Below are positions 46,301 through 56,802 of a DNA stretch of 64,000 nucleotides, one piece after another. Position numbers and translations under genes: made by a program. The stretch is taken from positions 186,001 through 250,000 of the forward strand of contig VJWM01000202.1 of the NCBI GenBank assembly GCA_010909165.1, in the 5' to 3' direction. A model generated the notes under the pieces. It had not been told where the DNA came from and did not search any database. It worked only from the letters and a program-made list of their open reading frames with translations. How positions within the stretch are numbered: the stretch's first letter is position 1; the number at the start of each line of letters is the position of its first letter. Source of the stretch: Anthoceros angustus. Taxonomy: Eukaryota > Streptophyta > Anthocerotopsida > Anthocerotales > Anthocerotaceae.

Positions 46301-46963
46301 GTAGGTGCAGCTCTGAATGTACACGAAGGACCTCAAAGCATAAGTTCTAGATTTGGCAACATGACGGGCCTGCAGGCTGGGATGATTATCAGCAATGAAC
46401 CCGGCTACTACGAAGACAGGTCCTTCGGCATCCGCATAGAGGTAAGAGTGTTCAGCGTCTCAGCCCTAACCTGGATTTCCATGTGAACATGATGCTAAAG
46501 CAACTGCGGTGTTTTGTCACTGCAGAATTTGTTGATTGTACGTGAGGTCGACACTCCTAACAATTACGGAGGCACGACATACCTTGGATTCGAGCGTTTG
46601 ACATATGTTCCCATTCAGGTAAGCTTTCCAACAATTAGCCTCACTGAACTCCGCCAAGCCTACCTGCTCGAGTGTCTGATCCCTGTTCTTGATCCCTAAC
46701 AGACGAAGATGTTGGACCTGACGATCATGTCGGAGGAGGAGATCGACTGGCTCAATGCATACCACACCGAGGTGTGGAAGAAGGTACGGCGCGTCCCGAG
46801 GTCATTTCCCTTTGTTAATGAGGTTACGTCTAACTGCGTATGCTTGTTGCAGGTTTCACCCCTTCTGGACGGTGAGGCGCATGCTTGGCTCCAAAGGAAC
46901 ACAGAGCTCATTTCAAATAAAACCATCGGGGAAGACAAGGTCGTTGTTGCAGGAACCACATAG
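43332..46963 (+). CDS. APP2: Xaa-Pro aminopeptidase P (metallopeptidase M24, plant APP type, probably plastid)
   Basis: Twelve exons join in phase: 43332-44123, 44200-44325, 44469-44588, 44682-44957, 45045-45217, 45312-45554, 45653-45998, 46086-46194, 46287-46441, 46526-46618, 46703-46783 and 46853-46963. The product is about 874 residues. The enzyme removes an N-terminal residue preceding proline. The creatinase-like N domains show [20 protein letters not shown] and [12 protein letters not shown]. The dinuclear metal site is complete: Asp in [16 protein letters not shown], His in [16 protein letters not shown], Glu in NEPGYYE and GIRIEN. Plant homologues are about 640-710 residues. The excess is a 264-residue first exon, Ser/Arg/Ala-rich, which only reaches the catalytic core near [10 protein letters not shown]. 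Part of it is probably a plastid transit peptide, and a later ATG may be used. Confidence 0.94.
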
Positions 46964-47361
46964 AAAGCAGGTTGGCAATCACAGCTTGCAACTTCCGAGG
47001 GCTGCAATGCGACTCATGTATTCTATCAGTGAAGCTGTCTTTCTCTGTTGGTAACAACCGGATAGAGACAGCACCGTTCTTCCGGCTCCTCAATCCATCC
47101 TATCCTCATTCTGCACCCTGCTATGTACACGATGGACTCCCTTCGCCTCATAACCTCGACCTGATGAAGAAGACAACAGGCCGCAAAGCCGAAGGCTGCA
47201 GTGCCTGAGCGAGAGCAGGAGCTCCAACCACTCCAGGCCGGGCATCGGCGGATGCTGCAGCTTCCGAATTCAGCAAAACCTCCCGCTCCACATCTTCCAC
47301 TATCTGCAGCACAGGCGTCCTTCCAGATCAGCGACGACGATCGGAAGAAGGAGCAAGCAAT
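46964..47361. other. Tail-to-tail intergenic region
   Basis: Lies between the end of aminopeptidase P and the end of the minus-strand gene at 47362, so it should hold two 3' UTRs. No other feature recognised. Confidence 0.4.
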
Positions 47362-47949
47362 TCAAGTGCAGGCACAGGAAATCCTCACCGCTCTGGCCTG
47401 GTTGGCATGAGCTGAAGAGATGGAGTCAGGCAACATGTCCAGAATCCGCTCCTTGGCCCGCTGCACAGCATCCCTGGCCGTGCCGTAGGCGTTGGACGAC
47501 ATGGCGGAGTCGAGAGTGCGGCGGACGCTCTCCATCACCTCAGCCGGCAGCGACGGCACGGCAGCAAACTTCTCCTGCAGCTTGTCGCTCATGAGAGCAA
47601 TGTTGTCGGCCACATCCGCGGCCGCTGCCTTGGTGGCCTGGATCACCGTCTTCCCGGCCGCCGTCACCGCGGACGGGCTCCTGTCCTGCTCTCCCGGACC
47701 CGGACTTGCCTTCCTTTGCGATTGCGCAGCATCCGGCTTGATCTCCTTGGCGTACATCGGGCTGTAGAGCTCGCCTTGCCCGACGCCCGTGGACTCCTTC
47801 CTGGGCCCTGCGTAAGGCGGGACGTGCACGGCGTACTCCGGCGAGTACAGCTCTCCGTGCCGAGCTCCATCCCCGAGCTCAGGGGAAGAAAGCTTCTCTT
47901 CCCATTTCTTCCTTCCCGGAACCATCCCTGTTCTCCCGAGCGGCTCCAT
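47362..47949 (-). CDS. Uncharacterised 195-residue protein with GELYSP repeats and a helical C-terminus
   Basis: The frame runs from ATG 47949 (MEPLGRTGMVPGRKKWEEK) to a stop at 47362. Upstream in-frame codons begin with GTG, so the ATG is preferred. Two copies of a short motif, HGELYSPEYA and QGELYSPMYAKE, lie in a hydrophilic N-terminal half, followed by a Ser/Pro/Gln linker and then an Ala-rich amphipathic helical part (VIQATKAAAADVADNIALMS and TARDAVQRAKERILDML). The composition recalls LEA-like or plant stress proteins, but no family is recognised. The coding strand is GC-rich with good codon bias. Separate splice forms cannot be excluded. Confidence 0.55.
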   Translation of the reverse strand: MEPLGRTGMVPGRKKWEEKLSSPELGDGARHGELYSPEYAVHVPPYAGPRKESTGVGQGELYSPMYAKEIKPDAAQSQRKASPGPGEQDRSPSAVTAAGKTVIQATKAAAADVADNIALMSDKLQEKFAAVPSLPAEVMESVRRTLDSAMSSNAYGTARDAVQRAKERILDMLPDSISSAHANQARAVRISCACT

Positions 47950-48208
47950 CCTGCGCGCGCAGCTGTGTATCGGCAAGTGCCATGGCACGCAGAGAAGACA
48001 AGTCGGACAGCGCCCAGTATGGCAAGTGCAACCAGTAAGAAAAGGGGTTGGTTAGATGGGAAGCACCAGGTGGCGGGCTCTGGCCTGCGCCACCTCTGCA
48101 GCAGATGCTAACCACCGGGTGACCACACACAGGTGATAAGCGGGGTGCTGGGATTCCTTCCAACAAGTGCCCCAAACCTTGAGAAGCTGACAGACCGAAT
48201 CCAACAAC
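47950..48208. promoter_or_regulatory. Divergent promoter region
   Basis: About 260 bp separate the minus-strand 195-residue gene and the plus-strand plastid-protein gene, so both promoters should lie here. Called from gene orientation only. Confidence 0.3.
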
Positions 48209-49216
48209 ATGGCGCGGTGCGCAGGGCTGGTGTCGGATCTGGCTGCGTCGGTGGGCAGCTTCAGCCCCGACATTCGTGCTAGCAAGCAGGGGAGCAGGAG
48301 GGTTTGGACTGTGCAGGCCCTGGATTCCAGCTGCCTGATCGTGAGGAGCTTGGCATCCTCGGATGGCAGCACTTCGGGCATGGGCAATGCGCATAATGGG
48401 CTGAAGCTGATCATGCCTCTCCGGGTCTCTTCCAATGCCAGTGCCGTGAGGAAGCTGCGGGGGAGCAGGAAGTTGCAGTTTGCAGGTGAGTGGAGTTGCT
48501 TGGTGGGCGGTGGGGGGGAAGGGAATGGGAGGTGAATGTGGGATCTGAGGGACTGGTGGGCGTGCAGTGCAGGCATCAGCTGGAGGTGATGGCGAGCCTG
48601 CTGGTTTTGGGTTGGGAGGTCCCGGGACGTGGTTCGGGTTTGGCAGGAAGCAGGAGCGGCAAGTGGGACGCTTGGCGATGGTCGGTTTTGTGGTGAGTGA
48701 GGGGAAGGGTGTGGGCCCTGCAGTCTTGTGATTGATGGCTTGATCCGCCTGGAGTTTGGATTCAGAGGTGGACCGGCATTGTTGCATTTTGCAGGCCGCC
48801 ATAGTGATGGAGGTGCTTACTGGGAAGGGGATTTTCGGTCAGTTGGGCTTGGATCCCGTGGTTGTGCGCTTCCCCTTTCTGGCTGGATTGGCCTTCCTTT
48901 TCGTCGGAGGTCTTCTAGGTGGCAGTGTTGTCATCAACAACCCTCCAGATGTTTCCAAAGCACCCCCCAATGAGGGAGCTGGTCTTGCCAGGGATCCATT
49001 GAAGACGTACGATGCTAACTATCTGGACCCCTTGACAACGTACACCCGCGGTGGAGTCAGTGACAGACCCAATGGTCAGGTATGTATCTCGTTTCTGATA
49101 ATACACATTCACAAGCTTGCCTTCGATTGTGAGGCCTAAAAAATCTCGGCTTGTGACAGAAGGGACGTGAGCCCTATGTGTCGGACCTTGATGAGCCTCC
49201 TAAGAAGTCCAACTGA
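48209..49216 (+). CDS. Small plastid membrane protein with light-harvesting-like signature
   Basis: Three exons can be joined in phase: 48209-48485, 48805-49079 and 49160-49216. They give about 202 residues. The second exon needs a CATAG acceptor at 48804, because the nearer CAG acceptor breaks the frame. The first 90 residues are Ser/Arg/Ala-rich and look like a plastid transit peptide. The mature part has VMEVLTGKGIFGQLGLDP, which resembles the segment following the LHC helix in ELIP/SEP/one-helix proteins (EVLTGKG..QLGL), then a hydrophobic helix FPFLAGLAFLFVGGLLGGSVV, and a conserved-looking hydrophilic tail ending EPYVSDLDEPPKKSN. The canonical ExxNxR chlorophyll-binding helix is not seen. 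A thylakoid protein is the likely identity; the LHC relation is inference. Confidence 0.55.
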
Positions 49217-49666
49217 AGACAAGTTGCAGCATACACTGTGAAAGTCACCGGATTGCCATCGAGCCTGATATTCATCTCTCTGGCGGCAACGACTGATTTG
49301 GATTACTGCAAACAGCGAGTTCGCGGCCCGCCCGAAGGAGCGATTGTTGTTGAAGGGGAAGCAGGAGAACAGGTAGCTTGTTGATGCAGGGTTCTCTGTT
49401 GTTCTTGTTCTCAACTGCGAGTGAAAGTGAGGGGTCCAAAGCTCAAACTGTAACGATATCAACTCCTAATTAAGCAACGTATTATCGTTGGCTACGTTTT
49501 TTCTCTAGAGGCGCAAGACATTCCAGACGGAAATGTCTTAACCCACATGTTAATGATCCATCGCTACACCCTTTCTGGTGATGGAGCGATCCAACTTCAG
49601 GTCAGAACTCTTCCCCTACGGAAATAGATCGCGATATTGTCAGGAAGAGTGTAGCGCAGGATCATA
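49217..49666. other. Tail-to-tail intergenic region
   Basis: Lies between the plastid-protein gene and the end of the minus-strand PPR gene. No other feature recognised. Confidence 0.4.
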
Positions 49667-52468
49667 TCAACCGGCCACATGTCCTGCTGCGTCGGATCCA
49701 TTGTTGGGTCCGTCAAATGCTCGCAATGTTTTCATGCCGGTATGTTGTTTAAGGCCGATAGCCAGCATTTCGCCGTGTCCACACAAATGATCCGTTCTAT
49801 CATCGGATAAGTCTGCCGGTGCCAGGGCCACATGTGGCACACACCTTTCGTTCTTCATTTTGGCAAAAATCTGTTCCAGCCTTGCTTGACTTTTGGGATG
49901 CTTCGTGTGTCCAGCCACAAAACTGTGAACGAGTCCGTCTTTCTCTGTCCACCAGCTCTGGGCCGGATCCTTCCATGCCCTGATTTGTACTCTCCTTGAC
50001 TTCATCTCGTGTGCCAAATCCCACATCTGGGCACTCTTGTATATGTTCAACATCAGCACATATGCTGCGGCATCTTTCTTGTCTAGCTTCACAGCTTGGT
50101 CGAAAGCATGGCGTCCGACCTCCACATTGCCCCACTTTTGACAAGCACCCAACAGAGTGTGCCAAACTGCAACGTCAGGCAGTACAGGCATTCTCCTCAC
50201 CAAAGCTCGTGCCTCATCCAGCCGGCCTGCACGGCCAAGGAGATCCACCATGCATGTGTAGTGCTCTACCGTGGGGCTGATCCTGTAGAGTCTCCTCATA
50301 TCCTCGAAGTATTCTTGCCCCTTGTCTACGAGACCCGTATGACTGCATACCATTAATACACCAAGGAATGTGAGGCCATCTGGTTGTATTCCATCCTCGC
50401 TCATTTTGAAAACCATATCAAAGACCACCTCGCTGCCTTGGCGGCTGTACCCAGCGATCAGTGCATTCCAGGCGACGAGGTTTCTTTCGGGTAATGCATC
50501 AAACACCTGCTGTGCATCAACCATGCTGCCAGACTTTCCATACATGTTTATCAGACTCTGGGCTATAAACAGAGCACCAACAAGCCCTTGTTCTTCAATC
50601 TGTGCATGTAGCTGCCTTCCCAGATGCAAAGCTGCAACATCTGCACATGCCTGCAGGAGGCACACAAATGTGATGGAGTCAGGTATAGCCATGCCATTTT
50701 CTTGCATAGCAGTATAAAGACGAAGGGCTTCCAGACCCTTGCCCTGCTGGGAATACCCTGCTATCATGGCATTCCATGTTACCACATCCTTCTGACCCAT
50801 TCCGTCAAACACTGTCTGCGCATCCTCGAGGCTGCCACACTTTGCATACATGTTCACCAAACTGTTGGCAACAAACAGATCGACTTCATGTCCTTGTTGC
50901 CTGATTTGCGCATGGAGCTGCTTCCCCTTCTCCAGAGCTGGGGTGCCCACACTTGCACATGCCTGCAGGAGGCGCACAAATGTCACAGTATCGGGTACAG
51001 ACATGCCTTCTTCTTGCATCGCACTGTAAAGGTTAAGGGCTTCCTGCCCCATGCCCTGCTGGGCATACCCCGCTATCATGCCATTCCACGTCACCACATC
51101 CTTCTGACCGAGTCCGTCAAACACTTTCTCAGCATCCTCTATGCTACCACACTTCGTGTACATGTTTACCAAACTATTGGCTACAAACACATCAGCTTGA
51201 TGTCCTTGCTCCCTGAGATGTGCATGAAGCTGCTTCGCCGTCTCCAAAGCTGGAGCACCCACACTTGCGCAAGCCTGCAGGAGGGACAGAAATGTCACGG
51301 AATCAGGTGCAGCGAGACCACCTTCTTGCATAGCACGGTAAAGATGAAGGGCTTCCTGCCCCATGCCCTGCTGTGAATACCCTGCTATCATGGCATTCCA
51401 TGTCACTACATCTTTTTGACCAAGTCCTTCAAATACTCTTTGGGCATCTCCCAAGCTCCCACACTTCGAATACATGTTTACCAAACTGTTGGCTACAAAC
51501 ACATCACCTATGTGTCCTCGTTCTGTAATTTGCGTATGAAGACACCTGCCCGTTTCCAACGCTGGGGCACCTACAGTTCCACATGCCTGCAGGAGGCACA
51601 CAAATGTCACAGAGTCGGGTACGGCCATACCTTCTTCTTGCATGGCAATGTACAGACCAAGGGCTTCCTGCCCCATGCCCTGCTGGGAATACGCTGCTAT
51701 CATGGCAGTCCATGTCACTACATTTTTTTCACTAAGCCCGTGAAACACTCGCTGGGCGTCTTGCAAGCTGCCGCACTTTGCATACATGTCCACCAAGCAA
51801 TTACAGACGAACACATCAGGATCAACCCCACTGGCCAAGACATCAGCATGTACCTGCTGCCCAGCTTTCAAGTCTGCTCCCCTTGCACAAGCCTGAAGGG
51901 CTGCCACAAATACATGGCCATCCGGCTTAACACTTGTTCTGCGCATCCCATGGTACAGTTGGATGGCCTGCTTGGCTTGTCCATGCTTAACATGTGCAGA
52001 AATCATGGAAGACCACATGAAGGCATCTGGGGTGGTGACCATGGTGAATACATCCATCGCGTCTTGCAACCTGCCATGAGAAGCGTACATGCGCAGAAGG
52101 TGGTTGCAAAGGAACCTGTCTGACTGGTACCCCTTCTGCACCGTAAAAGCATGGACGCGGCGACCCAGAGCAAGATCTTTCTGTGCTACACATTTCTTCA
52201 GGACAGCATAGAAGAGAGACTTGAGAATAGAACCGTCTGTCTCCACCAGGACACCCAAAGCCTCGACAGCCTCGGTGAGACTTCCCCCATCACATAGTGC
52301 GCTCACAGTTTCAGCCGTCACGGTGCCTTCGTGTCCTGCAGACCCACGAGGGTTCGCATCATCCAGCCTGCATTTGGGATCAGGACGTAGCGACGACCCT
52401 CGCTGGAAGATCCGTCTCCAGCCCGACAGCCTCTTGGACGCAGTGGCTTTCTTGTAGAGGTGGTGCAT
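49667..52468 (-). CDS. PLS-class pentatricopeptide protein with a truncated DYW-like C-terminus
   Basis: One exon of 933 residues from ATG 52468. Basic N-terminal residues (MHHLYKKATASKRLSGWRRI) suggest organelle targeting. The body is a run of P-L-S triplets that are unusually alike: ADVFVANSLVNMYTKCGS, KDVVTWNGMIAGYAQQGMGQ and PDTVTFVRLLQACASVGTPA recur four to six times with few changes. An E/E+ region (YKSAQMWDLAHEMKSRR, SWWTEKDGLVHSFVAGHTKH) follows. It should lead to a DYW cytidine-deaminase domain, but only the first part survives: HLCGHGEMLAI stands where HSE would be, and the chain ends before the CxxC zinc ligands and the terminal DYW. It may act in trans with another deaminase or be losing function. 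The class edits organellar RNA. Confidence 0.88.
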   Translation of the reverse strand: MHHLYKKATASKRLSGWRRIFQRGSSLRPDPKCRLDDANPRGSAGHEGTVTAETVSALCDGGSLTEAVEALGVLVETDGSILKSLFYAVLKKCVAQKDLALGRRVHAFTVQKGYQSDRFLCNHLLRMYASHGRLQDAMDVFTMVTTPDAFMWSSMISAHVKHGQAKQAIQLYHGMRRTSVKPDGHVFVAALQACARGADLKAGQQVHADVLASGVDPDVFVCNCLVDMYAKCGSLQDAQRVFHGLSEKNVVTWTAMIAAYSQQGMGQEALGLYIAMQEEGMAVPDSVTFVCLLQACGTVGAPALETGRCLHTQITERGHIGDVFVANSLVNMYSKCGSLGDAQRVFEGLGQKDVVTWNAMIAGYSQQGMGQEALHLYRAMQEGGLAAPDSVTFLSLLQACASVGAPALETAKQLHAHLREQGHQADVFVANSLVNMYTKCGSIEDAEKVFDGLGQKDVVTWNGMIAGYAQQGMGQEALNLYSAMQEEGMSVPDTVTFVRLLQACASVGTPALEKGKQLHAQIRQQGHEVDLFVANSLVNMYAKCGSLEDAQTVFDGMGQKDVVTWNAMIAGYSQQGKGLEALRLYTAMQENGMAIPDSITFVCLLQACADVAALHLGRQLHAQIEEQGLVGALFIAQSLINMYGKSGSMVDAQQVFDALPERNLVAWNALIAGYSRQGSEVVFDMVFKMSEDGIQPDGLTFLGVLMVCSHTGLVDKGQEYFEDMRRLYRISPTVEHYTCMVDLLGRAGRLDEARALVRRMPVLPDVAVWHTLLGACQKWGNVEVGRHAFDQAVKLDKKDAAAYVLMLNIYKSAQMWDLAHEMKSRRVQIRAWKDPAQSWWTEKDGLVHSFVAGHTKHPKSQARLEQIFAKMKNERCVPHVALAPADLSDDRTDHLCGHGEMLAIGLKQHTGMKTLRAFDGPNNGSDAAGHVAG

Positions 52469-52628
52469 CTCTCGTCTTGGTGGCTTTTGAGAACGTTTGA
52501 TTCCTTAAAGCAGGCAGAGTCTGTGATGGTTTGGACGGCAGGGAAGTGCGGGGGAATGCAAGCCATCTTGGTGGGCGTACGAGAAATTCGAGCCCAACGA
52601 CTTACTAGTAGAACAGATATACAAACAT

Positions 52629-55010
52629 TTACATCCTTGTGGACATGTATCCGCTTGCATCCTTGCAAGAGTGCACACGATAGTCCGCAACCTCACACTC
52701 CGGTGTCTTGGTCAGGGCAGATGCGATGGTCATCTTCGTGCTGTGCCCAGACATGCGATGTTGCTTTCTATCATGAGACATGTGTCCTATCTTTGAAACC
52801 ACAAAACTGTGCACTAGTCCGTGCATGTCTGTCCACCACCTCTGACCCACCTGCTTCCATGCCCTGATCCGTGTTCTCCTGGCCTGCATCTCCTGTGCTT
52901 GCTCCAACATCTGGGCACTGGTGTATATGTTTGACATCAACACATGTGCTGCTGCATCTTGCTTGTCTAGCTTTACTGCTTGGGTGAAAGCATGCAGTCC
53001 GAGCTCCACATTGCACTTCTGACAAGCACCCAAGAGAGTCTGCCAAATTGCAGCATCAGCAAGTACAGGCATTGTCCTTACCAAGTGTAGCGCCTCATCC
53101 AGTTCACCTGCACCGCCAAACTGTGGGGGGTCAGGCTGTGTTGTCTACTCATAGCCTCGAGGTACTCCCGCCCCTTGTTCGCAAGACCCGTATGACTGCA
53201 TGCCATTAGTACGCCAAGGAACGTGATGCCATCAGGCTGTTTGCCATCCTCTCTCATTCTGAGAACCAAGTCGAAGACCCCTTCACTATCTGCTTCACGA
53301 CTGTATCCGGCAATCAGTGCATTCCAGGCAACAAGGTTTCTTTCGGGCAAAGAATCGAACAGCTGCTGCGCATCAACCATGCTCCCAGACTTTGCATACA
53401 TGTTTATCAAACTATGGGCTACAGCTTCACCTTGAAGCCCCGGTTTTTCAATCTGTGCATGTAGCTGACCCATGCCCTGCCTGGAATAAACTGCTATCAT
53501 GCCATTCCATGTCACCAGATCTTTTTGACAAAGTCCATCAAACACTCTCAGAGCATCCGCTAGGCTGCCACACTTCCCATACATGCTCAGCAAACTGTTG
53601 GCTACAAAGACATCAGCTTGATATGATATCCTAGTTCTCTTATTTGCGCATATATTCGCATGAAGCTGCTTCCCCTTCTCCAAAGCTGCGTTGCCAACAC
53701 TTGCACATGCCTGCAGGAGGGACACGAATAAGGTGCATCAGGTACATGCATGCCGTCTTCTTGCATACCACTGTAGAGATGAAGGGCTTCCTGGCCCATG
53801 CCCTGTTGGGAATATCCTTCTATAATGGCATTCCATGTTACCACATCTTTGTGAACAAGTCCGTCAGACACTCTCTGCCCATGGTCTAAGCTGCCACAAT
53901 TTGCATACATGGTCACCAACCTGTTGGCTACGCACACATCAGCTTGATGTCCTCTTTCTCCTATTTGCGCATGGAGCAGCTTCCCCGTCTCCAAGCTGCA
54001 GGAAGTCCACACTTGTACATGCCAGCAAGCAGCACACAAGTGTCCCAGAATTGAGCACAGCCGTGCCTTCTTTCATAGCACCATGGAGAAACAAGGCTTC
54101 CTGCCCCATGCCCTGCTGGGAATACCCTCCTATCATGGCATTCCAGGTCACGACATCTTTCTTAAGAAGTCCATCAAACACTCTTTGAGCATCTTCCAAG
54201 CTGCCACACTTTGCATACATGTTTACCAGACTGTTGGCTACAACCACATCCGCTTGATGTCCACGTTCTCTTTCCAATGCCAGGGTGCCCACACTTGCAC
54301 AGGCCTGCAGGAGGGAATTGGGTACAGCCGTATGTCAACTTGCATAGCACTGTACAAATCAAGGGCTTTCTGACCCAAGCCCTGCTGGGAATCCCGCTAT
54401 CATGGCAGTCCATGTCACGACGTTCTTTTGACCAAGCCTATCAAACACTCTCCGAGCCTCCTCCAGGCTGCCACACTTTGCATACATGTCTACCAAGCAA
54501 TCAGAGAGAGACATCAAGCTAACCGCCACTGGCCAAGACATCAGCATGCACCCGCTGCCAGTTTCCAGGTCTAATCCCGTTGCACAAGCCTGAAGGGCTG
54601 CCACAAAGACATGGCCGTCTGGCTTCACACTTGACCTCTGCATCTGATGATACAGTTGTATGGCCTGCTTATCTTGTCCAAGTTTAACATGCGCAGAAAT
54701 TATACAAGACCACGTGGTCTGGTTTGGCAACGACCGTAAACACATCCATCGCGTCTTGCAACCTGCCATGAGAAGCATACATTCGCATCATGTGGTTGCA
54801 CAGGAATGTTTCCAACTGGTGTCCCTTCTTCACCGTGAAAGCATGCACGCAACAACAACACATTTCTTCAGGCCAGTGTAGAACAGAGATTTGGAAATAC
54901 AAGAGTCTGTCTGCACCAAAACACCCAAAGCCTCAACAGCCTCATTGACATGGCCCTCAACACACAGCTTGCTCACGGTTTCAGCCGTCACGGCCCTTTC
55001 GTATCCAACT
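52629..55010 (-). pseudogene. Decayed tandem copy of the adjacent PLS-class PPR gene
   Basis: The minus strand reads, over at least five alternating frames, the same protein as the neighbouring PPR gene in the same order: ETVSKLCVEGHVNEAVEALG near 54980, HAFTVKKGHQLETFLCNHMM, KQAIQLYHQMQRSSVKPDGH, repeated VANSLVNMYAKCGSLEDAQR / KKDVVTWNAMIGGYSQQGMG units, then YSREADSEGVFDLVLRMRED, and finally HGLVHSFVVSKIGHMSHD. Frame changes lie near 54730, 54380, 54010, 53720 and 53100. The DYW remnant shows SGHSTKM for the HSE site and CKDAS for the CxxC-H block, so the deaminase is also destroyed. At least one PPR block present in the neighbour is missing. A tandem duplication followed by decay is the simplest reading. 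Confidence 0.85.
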
Positions 55011-55497
55011 ATCCAACAGGCGTGCCAGGGTCAAGCCCAACCAGCGAGCGCCAATTGGACTTCGTGTCACGACCACCGATGTCCACATCTAGAGCAGCGC
55101 ACCCCACGCGGGCTTGTACATGCTGTTCTGCCAGACAAAAATATGGGACGCCACCAAACCTCCTGCCCACGAGCCTGGCTGGACGCTCCGTCTCCCACCG
55201 AGAACCCTCCTGGATTGGCTGATTCCCTTGCCCAGTTGCCGATTCTCGCTGCGTGATCATTTGCTAGTGCATGCAACGGTTGATTCCTCGATTCCTCGAA
55301 GTCCGGCAAGCGGGACCTCGACCTTCACTGGCTTTGAACAAGCTCCACATTGCAATGAGCCTGTGGATGCAGAGGCAAATGATGTCCCGTCGGACATCAT
55401 TTACTGTGCAGATGTAGTTGAATGAAGAAAATGAATTAATATCAAACTCGCAATGCATGGATGTCCAGATCCGAAGCAGGAAGGACATGGCATTGGG
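55011..55497. other. Intergenic DNA
   Basis: Between the PPR pseudogene and the end of the minus-strand membrane-protein gene. A small perfect hairpin GATGTCC-CGTC-GGACATC lies near 55381. No gene recognised. Confidence 0.4.
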
Positions 55498-56453
55498 TCA
55501 CAGGAACCCACCCCAAGAGCGGAGGAAAGGGAAAACGGCAACGAGGACTCTGACGACGAGGGGAGGCCCTGCTCCGGGCCTGGCTAACGCGGTAGACGAG
55601 GGCCTGGACCTGGGCCTTGGCCCAGGCCCGGTTGCATTGGGCTGCGCATCCCATCCACCAACACTGGGCACAACTCCAGCTTGCCCTTGCCCTTGCCCTG
55701 TAGTGGCAGGAATGTCAGGGACATCAACCGGTCCTTCCGGCCAATAAAATCCTTCCTCCTCAGATTGCCTCGGAGCAGCAGCCCCGGCGGGTGATGAATA
55801 CTCGGCTTCGGCCGTCCTACCCTGATAGGCTCGCCCCTGGTACTGCCCCCTCCGTCTTCGCGGCTTTGGCCGCCTCTGCCGTTTGGGAGGACTAATCAAG
55901 CCCCAGAAGCCCGACACCAAGGGCCCCGCCGCGCGCTGCAGCACTGGCAGCACGGCCAGGCTGACGACGAGCGTGAGCGGGAGCTGGCCCAAGAACCACA
56001 GCCCTCCCAGCACCACGGCCGGAAACCCTAACCCCGCCAAGGACAGGATCTGTGTGCAGGCAAGCCTTGTCACGCACGCATCTCGACTATCAGCTTCGCA
56101 ACGCCACACGCAGGAACTATGGCACGGCAGCTCACCTCCCCGAGCCCGGGCCCCGCGTCCTCCTCGAACTCCTCTTCCAACATCTCATCTTCCGCCGCTT
56201 CCCGCGACACGCGAGCGCGCACAACCCAGCCCGATGGCGGAGCCGGGGCTGCAGCGGCGGCAGCCGGCCGCTGGAACTCGGGAATCCGCGGCATCGCTGC
56301 GTCGCAAGCCTTTCCGCGCGATGCGGCGAGCAAGTCGCCACGCTGCAGCTGCCCGCGACGAGCGGCTCGGCCTGGACCTGCGCCAGCCTGCACGCAGACG
56401 CCATAGCCAGAGCTCGAGCGCAGCACAGCACAGCGCTTCCAAAGTTCCAACAT
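55498..56453 (-). CDS. Small plastid-type membrane protein (uncharacterised)
   Basis: Two exons, 56453-56136 and 56049-55498, join in phase (GT-AG) to about 289 residues. The first 50-60 residues (from MLELWKRCAVLRSSSGYG) are Ser/Arg/Ala-rich like a plastid transit peptide. An acidic stretch follows (EDEMLEEEFEED). Then there are two hydrophobic segments, LAGLGFPAVVLGGLWFLGQL and LTLVVSLAVLPVLQRAAG, a very basic loop (KRQRRPKPRRRRG), a Gly/Pro/Ser-rich linker with YWPEGPVDVP, and a final hydrophobic motif VRVLVAVFPFLRSWGGFL. No enzymatic domain is recognised. The start is the in-frame ATG giving a transit-like N-terminus; another ATG just downstream is possible. The gene is divergent from the capping-enzyme homologue, about 350 bp away. 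Confidence 0.6.
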
Positions 56454-56802
56454 CTGCGTCACGTGGCCGCCGACGTGGACCAAGGTGGAGTCCTGCCAAG
56501 ACGATTCTTTTTTTTTTCCTCCCCTTTTTCTTTGGCGCAAAAATTGCCAAGACGATTCTTGACGGAGAGTCTGGGTGCAGAAGCAGAACGACACTGCTCT
56601 CCCGTTCTTCGCATGCTTTCTCCTTGCTGCGGGCCTGTCTCTCGTCCCAGCGCATTGCTTCTTGCCGACTCTGGAAAATTCGAGCAAGGACGGCACTCCG
56701 TATCCCAACATGGGGCGGAGGACGATTCTTTGAGCATTTCATTATCTGCTGTTCCTGCCAACGGCAAGGATTGATTGGGAGATACGAGTCCCGATTGGCA
56801 GG
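56454..56802. promoter_or_regulatory. Divergent promoter region
   Basis: About 350 bp separate the ATGs of the minus-strand membrane-protein gene and the plus-strand capping-enzyme homologue. Poly-T/C-rich tracts and a direct repeat CCAAGACGATTCT (at about 56495 and 56548) are visible. Called from position. Confidence 0.35.

Noticed and set aside
50624-52123. Plus-strand frames of about 235-250 residues rich in His, Leu and Cys
   Set aside because: Antisense of the PPR repeats; they repeat only because the PPR triplets do.
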